Under the pieces are notes generated by a model. That model had not been told where the DNA came from, did no database searches, and was given only the letters and a program-made list of their open reading frames with translations. A stretch of DNA of 10,361 nucleotides from an uncultured Alphaproteobacteria bacterium. GTDB lineage: Bacteria; Pseudomonadota; Alphaproteobacteria; CASFRQ01; SAAU01. Both the position numbers and the translations under genes were made by a program. Shown here one piece after another: positions 5,286 to 10,361 of the stretch; positions within the stretch are counted from its first letter, which is position 1; each line of letters begins with the position of its first letter. The DNA lies in assembly GCA_949296785.1 (NCBI GenBank), contig CASFRQ010000018.1:1-10361 (forward strand), given 5' to 3'.

Positions 5286-5661
5286 TTTTTCCCTCTTTTT
5301 GTTTTTCTGCTTTTTCTGTCATTTTTCGGAAAGTAAAGCACGGCGCTTGAGCCGGTTGACTTAAGAGCGTTTTTCTCGTTTGCATTTCCGAAAGCGGAAG
5401 CTTGTCGGAATCAGGGAGACAATTTCCGGAACGCAATATCGCGTTCGTCTAAAGCATTATAAAAATCCTTTGCCGTATGGGGCAATTGTCCGGACGCGGT
5501 AGTGTTTACAGAGCGCGGAAGATTTTTTCAAAATCAAATTATCCGCTTTTTCTGTCAATACCTGCTTTGACAAGCTTTCCAGACAAGGATATTTTACCTT
5601 TCTGCATTGGAAAAACTTCTTCCGGCAAACGGCATATTCTTTAGTCCCGGTACTTTTAAGC
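5286..5661. other. Gene-free gap between the hydrolase gene and tspO, probable tspO leader
   Basis: No gene I can support lies here. Two minus-strand open frames cross it (to TTG starts at 5436 and 5687), but neither has a ribosome binding site or a recognisable product. If the promoter at 5456-5485 is used, the tspO mRNA would have a leader of about 165 bases. That leader holds small hairpins: AACGC-N6-GCGTT and TTCCG-N4-CGGAA on the minus strand. No known riboswitch pattern was recognised. Confidence 0.4.
5456..5485 (-). promoter_or_regulatory. Candidate tspO promoter
   Basis: On the minus strand a perfect -10, TATAAT (5456-5461), is preceded after 18 bases by TTGCCC (5480-5485, 4/6 to the -35 consensus). 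Transcription would start near 5449, about 165 bases before the tspO ATG. Confidence 0.4.
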
Positions 5662-6417
5662 TTACGGTTTTGCCGAAACAAAGTCAAGCATCAGCTCTAC
5701 CGCTTTTCGGATAGTCTGCAAATCCTGCGGCCGTGAAAGGTCATGGCCAGCACCTTTTAAAATCCAGGTTTGAGCGTTGGCGGAGGAGAGTTTCTCCCTT
5801 ATTTTTAAAGCTTTTTGAAAAGGAACCTGCTCATCTTTGTCTCCATTCAAAAGAAGGGCGTATCCATCGTAAGGGATAGTTTCTTTTTGCAGGAGGAGGT
5901 GATTTTTGCCTTCTTCAAACAAACGGTAAGACCAGGCGTATCCTAAGGTTTTTTCGTTCGGGCCGATAACTTTTTTGGTACGCAACTCTTCTTTGTTTTC
6001 TTCCGTCAAGTAATAGTCCCAGACTTCTTGTGTAAAATCCAAAGCGGGCGCCAAACCTATAAAACCGGGGATTTTTTCCGGTCTCAGGACACTTAACAGG
6101 ACGGCAATCCAGCCGCCTAGGCTGCTGCCGACCGGAATAAAAGGTGTTTTTATCAAAGCGTCCGATATTTCCAAAGCGTCATTTAAATAATTTCCGACTA
6201 AAATATCCTCAAATCCACCGTCCGATTCTCCATGACCGGTAGCGTCAAAAGCAAAGTAAGCCCGTCCTGTCTTAATACAGAATTCTTTAATAAAAGAGGC
6301 TTTATAGGCTTGTTTTGACGACATGAAACCGTGAAGGTACAAAACGCAGGGACCGTTGCCTTCTATTTTTTCATAAGATAAAAGACGCCCGTCTTTTTTT
6401 CGGAAACTTTCCGACAT
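5662..6417 (-). CDS. Alpha/beta hydrolase, ABHD10-like serine esterase
   Basis: This is a cytoplasmic alpha/beta-fold hydrolase of 251 aa, a normal length for a single-domain enzyme. The oxyanion region is LYLHGFMSSK (26-35), followed by FDATGHGESDG (57-67). The nucleophile elbow is GSSLGG (97-102; catalytic Ser99), the acid is Asp195 within NGDKDEQVP, and the base is His225 in GAGHD. The segment FIGLAPALDFTQEVWD (119-134) and the pattern around GHGESDG resemble ABHD10, a mitochondrial esterase/thioesterase with alphaproteobacterial relatives. The substrate is unknown; ester or thioester cleavage is the safest statement. The ribosome binding site is AAGGGGGAA (6421-6429). The gene starts 27 bases after the SPOR-lipoprotein gene stop, so the two are almost certainly one operon. 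Confidence 0.85.
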   Translation of the reverse strand: MSESFRKKDGRLLSYEKIEGNGPCVLYLHGFMSSKQAYKASFIKEFCIKTGRAYFAFDATGHGESDGGFEDILVGNYLNDALEISDALIKTPFIPVGSSLGGWIAVLLSVLRPEKIPGFIGLAPALDFTQEVWDYYLTEENKEELRTKKVIGPNEKTLGYAWSYRLFEEGKNHLLLQKETIPYDGYALLLNGDKDEQVPFQKALKIREKLSSANAQTWILKGAGHDLSRPQDLQTIRKAVELMLDFVSAKP

Positions 6418-6444
6418 ATTTTCCCCCTTTGTTAAAAATTATGG

Positions 6445-7209
6445 TCAAGATTTTGAAATGGAATTTATGGAACGCAAAACGCATGTTCCCTGCAAAAGGT
6501 CGGTCAATTCCCGACACAAACCGGCCAGCCGGTCTTTTGTTGCGACGACACCGACACGGTAAAAGTTTCCGTACCGGTGGTAAAAAGGTTCATACGCATT
6601 TAAAGAACAAGCATATTGCTGCATTTTCCTGAAAGCAATCCTCGCCGTTTCGGGGGCCAGATAGGAACCTACCTGAAGAAAATATTTTTCCTCCTTCAGA
6701 GAGGCTCTTTCGCTTTTTTCGTCTTTTTTCAAATCATTGGTTATAAAAGAAGAGGCCGTTTCATTATTTTCATTCAGTACGGAACGGATAACGCCGTCCA
6801 AAGACAAATCCTCTTTCGTCTCTTGCGGGCATGAACCGTCCCAGGAGAAATAATCCGGAGAGGTTTTGTAAACGATAAGTTTATCATACGTTTCAAGAGT
6901 TACGCCGCTGGGCAGTTTTTCGGAATCAATCGCCTTTTCAACCAGCGAAGGGGATGAAAAAGGGGCGGGAATCCGAGAATTGCCGAGCACCCCGGCAGAA
7001 GCGGAAAGAATGTTTTCGGGTGATTTTTCTTTATCGGTCGCAAGCGGAGATTTCCTTTTGTCCGCTGCTTCTTTTACGGATTGTTGAGGTAAAAGAAGAA
7101 CCGCTTTTGTTTCAGATTCTTTTTTATGCTCGGAAATATAGGAGGTGGAGCAGGCGATTAAGCTGCAGAAACATAAAAATAGAAGAGTCCTTTGTCCGCC
7201 GTTTTTCAT
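6445..7209 (-). CDS. SPOR-domain lipoprotein
   Basis: The N-terminus is a lipoprotein signal peptide: short charged start, hydrophobic core, and lipobox LIAC with the acylated Cys at residue 20. The mature protein is thus anchored to a membrane, probably the outer membrane facing the periplasm. A long polar linker (about 21-170) rich in Lys, Glu and Ser leads to a C-terminal SPOR domain (about 172-246: EKYFLQVGSYLAPETARIAF, then NFYRVGVVA). SPOR domains bind glycan strands stripped of stem peptides at division septa. Unlike RlpA, no double-psi beta-barrel was seen, so I infer a structural or division-site role, not lytic activity. A short conserved-looking block LETYDKLIVY lies at 105-114. 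It is the first gene of the operon with the hydrolase; the ribosome binding site (AAGG 7219-7222) is modest. Confidence 0.82.
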   Translation of the reverse strand: MKNGGQRTLLFLCFCSLIACSTSYISEHKKESETKAVLLLPQQSVKEAADKRKSPLATDKEKSPENILSASAGVLGNSRIPAPFSSPSLVEKAIDSEKLPSGVTLETYDKLIVYKTSPDYFSWDGSCPQETKEDLSLDGVIRSVLNENNETASSFITNDLKKDEKSERASLKEEKYFLQVGSYLAPETARIAFRKMQQYACSLNAYEPFYHRYGNFYRVGVVATKDRLAGLCRELTDLLQGTCVLRSINSISKS

Positions 7210-7239
7210 ATTTTCTTGCCTTAAAGTTTCTTTTTACTT

Positions 7240-7268
7240 AATATACACAGGGGTTGGAAAAATGTAAA
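7240..7268 (-). promoter_or_regulatory. Promoter of the SPOR-lipoprotein/hydrolase operon
   Basis: On the minus strand TTTACA (7263-7268, 5/6) and TATATT (7240-7245, 5/6) are exactly 17 bases apart. The start point would lie near 7233, about 24 bases before the ATG. It sits in the short divergent gap shared with comF. Confidence 0.6.
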
Positions 7269-7292
7269 CATAAATATGCGGTTAAGACATTT

Positions 7293-8042
7293 ATGAAACG
7301 TCTTTTTTTTATTGTCAAATCTTTTTGGCGAAGGTTTTTGGATATCCTTCTTCCGCCGCAGTGTCCCGTTTGCCGGCAGTTGGTTGAAGAGCCGTACGCC
7401 TTGTGTCCGGATTGTTTTAAAAGGATGCGTTTTATCGTGCCTCCCGTCTGTCGCGTGTGCGGCCGGCCGTTTGTTTATCTGCCGGTCGGCGGTGAGAAGG
7501 GGCATGATGGTTTCTTGTGTCCCGCGTGTTTGGAAAAAAGATATTTTTTTAAAGCGGCCAGGGCCGGTGTTGTTTACGATTATGCTTCAAAAAAAATTAT
7601 TCTGCCTTTCAAGCATTCCGACCGGACGGATTTGTCGCATTTTATGACCGGTGTCATGTGCCGGTCGGGAAAAGAATTTTTTCCAAAAGTTCAGGCAGTT
7701 TTGCCCGTTCCGATTCATAAGCTGAGGCTTTTAAAAAGAAAATACAATCAAGCTGCTCTTTTGGCAAAAGAAATTGCCGAAAAAGAAAAATTACCCTATC
7801 TGCCGGATGCTTTGCGGAAAGCGGTTTCCACTCAAAGTCAGGGACATTTGAACAGGCGTAAAAGGCAAAAAAATGTTCGCAATTCGTTTGTCGTTAAGAA
7901 GAAGGAACTTGTTAAAGGAAAATCTCTTCTTTTGATTGATGATGTTTTTACGACGGGCGCGACGGTTAACGAGTGTTCCAGGGTTTTGAAAAAAGCAGGC
8001 GCAAAAGAAGTTTATGTTCTGACTTTTGCAAAAGTCTGCTGA
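7293..8042 (+). CDS. comF: ComF family protein, phosphoribosyltransferase-like
   Basis: ComF proteins join zinc-finger modules to a type I phosphoribosyltransferase-like domain. In naturally competent bacteria ComF is needed for DNA uptake or processing; in most others the role is unclear. The product is 249 aa from the ATG at 7293. Cys pairs at 24/27 with 38/41 and at 53/56 with 76/79 form two zinc sites. FKHSDRTDL (106-114), VLPVPIHKLRLLKRKYNQA (136-154) and the PRPP-type motif LLLIDDVFTTGAT (212-224) are all intact. FKHSDRTDL and the double Cys arrangement match alphaproteobacterial ComF. The frame extends to a TTG at 7254, but the upstream 13 residues are not ComF-like and that codon lies within the spacer of the opposing promoter. 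A perfect 16-bp palindrome (8021-8036) lies at its 3' end. No other competence gene is present. Confidence 0.9.
   Translation: MKRLFFIVKSFWRRFLDILLPPQCPVCRQLVEEPYALCPDCFKRMRFIVPPVCRVCGRPFVYLPVGGEKGHDGFLCPACLEKRYFFKAARAGVVYDYASKKIILPFKHSDRTDLSHFMTGVMCRSGKEFFPKVQAVLPVPIHKLRLLKRKYNQAALLAKEIAEKEKLPYLPDALRKAVSTQSQGHLNRRKRQKNVRNSFVVKKKELVKGKSLLLIDDVFTTGATVNECSRVLKKAGAKEVYVLTFAKVC
8021..8036. repeat. 16-bp perfect palindrome at the end of comF
   Basis: GACTTTTGCAAAAGTC is self-complementary over all 16 bases. It lies in the last codons of comF, and a GGCGCTTTTTT stretch follows (8044-8054). The pair might serve as an inefficient transcription end, but the loopless palindrome is poor as a terminator hairpin. 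Confidence 0.35.
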
Positions 8043-8264
8043 AGGCGCTTTTTTAACAAAGAAAACAATAAATAAAGAAACTTCAAAAATTTTCCCTTAA
8101 AAAGTTATATTCTTTTATAAATACCACCATTCATTATGTTGACGGTCTTTCAAAAGTGCATGTACATCTGTCATAAGAGGAGCCGGAAGGCGGTTTTTGA
8201 CTCTTCGGATGTTTTACCGTTTTTGGTTTGTCAGAGCTGTTTTTGAAAATAAGGGGAGAATATG

Positions 8265-8450
8265 ATGCGTATAAGTTTGGTTTGTGCGGTAGGAATTGCT
8301 TTAAGCCCTGTTTGGGCGTTTTCGGCGGATTATGAGGTTCCGTCGGACGGGTCTCTTGCCGATGCCGTTCAGGCGGCGAATAAAAATACTGGAAAAACCT
8401 ATGAAATTGATATTTCAGGAAGTTTGTCTAAATTTTTATTGACTTTTTAG
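8265..8450 (+). CDS. Short secreted ORF, likely severed N-terminus of a large surface protein
   Basis: The ATG at 8265 is six bases after GGAG (8255-8258); the ATG at 8262 is too close. The first 20 residues form a clear signal peptide (hydrophobic core, then WAFSA before the expected cleavage). The mature remainder is only about 41 residues. It contains DGSLADAVQAAN and, after a short gap, IDISGS, a pattern seen at the beginning of large beta-helix or autotransporter-like surface proteins, where it leads into the first rungs of the helix. Here the frame ends after LSKFLLTF, so the passenger and any membrane anchor are absent. I read it as a truncated gene remnant that keeps its start signals, but a genuine short secreted peptide cannot be excluded. 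The ankyrin gene starts 45 bases downstream. Confidence 0.5.
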   Translation: MRISLVCAVGIALSPVWAFSADYEVPSDGSLADAVQAANKNTGKTYEIDISGSLSKFLLTF

Positions 8451-8495
8451 TAAAAAAACATATCCTTTTTATAAAGCTTTTTTTAAGAGGTACAT

Positions 8496-9287
8496 ATGGC
8501 TTCTGATTTGAAGGAGAGTGTTTTAGAGAGTATCTCGTCGTTCCAAAACCCGGAGAAGAGAGAAATAGCCGTCGGTTCTGCCGTATCGTCATCTGAAGAG
8601 AAGGAGGTTTTTGCAAAAAATGCTCTTTCTTTAGATTTAGATTGGAATTCAAAAAAAGCGGATCGTTTTTTGCAAAAAATGGTTGAGCGAGGAGAGGCGG
8701 ATACTTTGGAATCTTTGGTAAAAGAAGGGAAACTGAATGCCGGAAGGATGATTTGCGCCGTTTCTTCTCAGTTTTTGGCGGGACGGCGGGAAATGCCCCT
8801 TTTAAGTTTTGCCGTTTTGAAAAATGAGGGAAAGATTGTTTCCATGTTCCTTCGGCTCGGCGCGAATGCGAATGCGCGGGACGGGGATGGGGATACGCCT
8901 TTGTTTTTTGCTTCCAGCCCTTTTGTCGTTTCCTTACTTGTCCGGGCAGGGGCAGATATTCATGCTGTCAATAAGGAGGGAATGGAAGCTGTTCATTTGA
9001 TGGATGAAGTCGCCTGCGTTGAATTATTGTATCGTTTGGGTGCAAAAGCGGATGTACGGGATAAGTCCGGCAAGACCCCCTTACATTTTGCGGAAAAAGC
9101 GGAAATTGCCGAAGTTCACCTGAAACATGGGGCGGATGCGAACGCTTTGGATAATGACGGTCGGTCGCCGATGAGTTATGTTTGGAATGAGGCTACCTGG
9201 CGGAAAATCAAAGAATACGGCGGTAAAGTCATTGTCCCGAAAAAAATTTTGTCACGATTGGTGTTTCAGCCGAAGCAGTATGATTGA
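8496..9287 (+). CDS. Ankyrin-repeat protein
   Basis: Ankyrin repeats are protein-binding modules; in host-associated bacteria such proteins are sometimes secreted effectors, but no secretion signal is visible here. The product is 263 aa with AAGAGG (8485-8490) five bases before the ATG. Residues 1-95 are a helical, charged region without recognisable repeats. About four repeats follow: 98-130 (LLSFAVLKNEGKIVSMFLRLGANANARD), 131-162 (GDTPLFFA, LLVRAGADIHAVN), 163-190 (LLYRLGAKADVRD) and 191-223 (GKTPLHFAEKAE, HLKHGADANALD), then a divergent cap to residue 263. Repeats three and four are shorter than the usual 33 residues. It probably shares a transcript with the short secreted ORF upstream. 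The binding partner is unknown. Confidence 0.85.
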   Translation: MASDLKESVLESISSFQNPEKREIAVGSAVSSSEEKEVFAKNALSLDLDWNSKKADRFLQKMVERGEADTLESLVKEGKLNAGRMICAVSSQFLAGRREMPLLSFAVLKNEGKIVSMFLRLGANANARDGDGDTPLFFASSPFVVSLLVRAGADIHAVNKEGMEAVHLMDEVACVELLYRLGAKADVRDKSGKTPLHFAEKAEIAEVHLKHGADANALDNDGRSPMSYVWNEATWRKIKEYGGKVIVPKKILSRLVFQPKQYD

Positions 9288-9563
9288 TGTCCTGACGGAA
9301 AGCGATTCGGAGGATTTTGTAAATGAAAAAAAGTAAATTTTTTGGAACGGTTGATGAGCAGACGGGATAAAGACTTTTGTTTTGGCATCCGATATGATGG
9401 TGTTTTGGCCAATGCTCTTTATTTCCCGTTGGCGAAAATGCCGGTTTCTTTGTCGTCTTTCGTTATTCTTTCATGTTTGTTTTTATCTTTCGGCTTGCCG
9501 GTTTCTTTTTAAAAACGGAAAAAAGTTCAAGATAATTCTGTTTTAGAAAAAATGATAAAAAAA
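9288..9563. other. Gap with small or broken ORFs
   Basis: There is no full-length gene here. GGAGG at 9309-9313 precedes an ATG at 9323 that encodes only 15 residues (MKKSKFFGTVDEQTG) before a stop at 9368-9370. A second frame opens at an ATG at 9354 and runs to 9512 (52 residues). Its second half is a hydrophobic, membrane-like stretch (MPVSLSSFVILSCLFLSFGL) and it has no good ribosome binding site of its own. The two frames overlap, so they may be one frameshifted gene. A 12-bp direct repeat GCCGGTTTCTTT (9440-9451 and 9497-9508) lies inside. I do not recognise either product. Confidence 0.35.
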
Positions 9564-9592
9564 TTGACAAATGCGAGATGTTCCATTAAAAT
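9564..9592 (+). promoter_or_regulatory. Near-consensus promoter of the LRR gene
   Basis: A perfect -35 TTGACA (9564-9569), a 17-base spacer, and TAAAAT (9587-9592, 5/6 to the -10). The start point would be near 9599, about 26 bases before the ATG, which has its own GGGAG ribosome binding site. This is the strongest promoter match in the window and suggests the LRR gene begins a new transcript. Confidence 0.7.
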
Positions 9593-9624
9593 TATGATAT
9601 CAGGTTAAATATTGGGAGAAAAAA

Positions 9625-10287
9625 ATGGAAATAAAAACGCCTCAGATTAAGGAAAACCTGAAATTTTCCGGTAAAAGCGAAGAAAATCTTGAGGAACTTA
9701 ATTTGTTCCAAACGGACATCGCGGGTGAATTTACACCGATTTTCTATGAAGATTTGGCGGCTTTCCCGAAATTGTCCTCTTTGTGCATAACCAAAGGTCA
9801 GATAACCGACGATGTGTGGGAAATTTTAAAGGGGATACCTCATTTGCGCCGGCTTTCTTTGAGAAAGTGCGAAGTTTATGATTTTTCGGTTTTATCTACC
9901 CTTTTGTTGGAGGAATTGGAAATTGACGATATCCATTTAAAGGAGGGGGAACCCGATTGTTTTGACGTCTTACCGGATTCTTTGAAGGTTCTGGCGTTGA
10001 CAAACGAAATTTTACCTTCTTTGGCTTTTTTGAAAAAACTGCCTTCTTTGGAAAATTTGAGCTTGGCTTTTTCTGAGGTGAAAGACGGCGTTTTTGTCTT
10101 TCCCGATACCATTTGTTGTTTGGATTTAAGTTTTATGGAGGGGTTGCCTTCTTTGAAGGAAATTCATTTTCCGGCTTCGTTGGAAAAACTGACTTTAAAT
10201 AAAGATATCATTATGAAAAATAAGGATTTGCTGTCGGAAATGTCTGTCAAATTGTTTAATGAGTTTCATCTGAATTACGAAGATTGA
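9625..10287 (+). CDS. Leucine-rich-repeat protein
   Basis: The product is 220 aa with no signal peptide or membrane segment. LRR strand cores LxxLxL or close variants occur at residues 22-27 (LEELNL), 50-55 (LSSLCI), 74-79 (LRRLSL), 95-100 (LEELEI), 120-125 (LKVLAL), 142-147 (LENLSL), 163-168 (ICCLDL), 177-182 (LKEIHF) and 186-191 (LEKLTL). Spacing is mostly 21-28 residues and tightens at the C-terminus. LRR arrays form curved protein-binding surfaces; no enzymatic domain is attached. GGAG (9615-9618) lies six bases before the ATG. The next gene starts 11 bases after its stop, so the two should be co-transcribed. Together with the ankyrin gene it makes a small cluster of likely interaction proteins, whose partner, bacterial or host, cannot be told from sequence. 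Confidence 0.82.
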   Translation: MEIKTPQIKENLKFSGKSEENLEELNLFQTDIAGEFTPIFYEDLAAFPKLSSLCITKGQITDDVWEILKGIPHLRRLSLRKCEVYDFSVLSTLLLEELEIDDIHLKEGEPDCFDVLPDSLKVLALTNEILPSLAFLKKLPSLENLSLAFSEVKDGVFVFPDTICCLDLSFMEGLPSLKEIHFPASLEKLTLNKDIIMKNKDLLSEMSVKLFNEFHLNYED

Positions 10288-10298
10288 GGAGAGGCGCG

Positions 10299-10361
10299 AT
10301 GGGGATGTTTGATTTTTTGAAAAATAACGCGGTTGAAATAGTTTCTTTAAGAGGAAAAAAA
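10299..10361 (+). CDS. Start of a gene cut by the window edge
   Basis: The ATG follows AGGAG (10287-10291) by seven bases and opens a frame that stays open for 21 codons to the end of the window, beginning MGMFDFLKNNAVEIVSLRGK. It starts 11 bases after the LRR stop, so it is probably the second gene of that operon. An MGxFDFxK opening occurs in several unrelated small bacterial proteins, so I do not assign a family. Confidence 0.55.
   Translation, partial: MGMFDFLKNNAVEIVSLRGKK

Noticed and set aside
5026..5687. Two minus-strand frames (5026-5436 and 5457-5687) around the tspO leader
   Set aside because: Both begin at TTG without a ribosome binding site, one overlaps tspO in another frame and the other overlaps the end of the hydrolase gene, and neither product is recognisable.
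7254..7292. Longer comF start at a TTG
   Set aside because: The codon falls in the spacer of the divergent promoter, the extra 13 residues are not ComF-like, and an ATG at 7293 gives a normal N-terminus.

Overview
The window looks like a chromosomal segment of a fairly AT-rich alphaproteobacterium that lives anaerobically, probably in a host. Three things point to the Alphaproteobacteria: the ComF protein carries an FKHSDRTDL-type segment, the alpha/beta hydrolase resembles ABHD10 (a mitochondrial family), and a SPOR lipoprotein fits a Gram-negative envelope. Anaerobic life is suggested by a monomeric [FeFe] hydrogenase directly behind a Rex-family NADH-sensing repressor. Ankyrin-repeat and leucine-rich-repeat proteins at the right end are typical of host-associated lineages. 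The taxonomic call rests on remembered family patterns, not on a search.

Left part (1-1462): an unrecognised 159-aa protein (244-723), with a candidate promoter upstream and two hairpins after its stop. A very AT-rich gene-free stretch of about 740 bases follows. It carries two exact DnaA-box matches, a near match and several dyads, so it is either a replication-origin candidate or a large regulatory region.

Centre-left (1463-4785, all + strand): rex and the [FeFe] hydrogenase form a tight operon ending in a UUCG-loop hairpin. Next comes a degenerate tandem repeat (unit about 59-72 bp) that runs into the 5' end of a Nudix hydrolase gene. That gene also has a pyrimidine-rich, serine-coding tract before its catalytic domain, so the enzyme has an odd N-terminal extension of about 80 residues.

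Centre-right (4806-7268, all - strand): a SPOR-domain lipoprotein and an ABHD10-like hydrolase 27 bases apart, with a good sigma70-type promoter in front, then a TspO/MBR membrane protein that probably has its own promoter. Facing away from this group on the + strand is comF (7293-8042).

Right part (8043-10361, + strand): an accessory-looking cluster. It has a 62-residue secreted ORF that looks like the severed N-terminus of a large surface protein, a cytoplasmic ankyrin-repeat protein, a gene-poor stretch with small broken ORFs, an LRR protein behind a near-consensus promoter, and the start of another gene cut by the window edge. No tRNA, rRNA, CRISPR array or insertion sequence was recognised.
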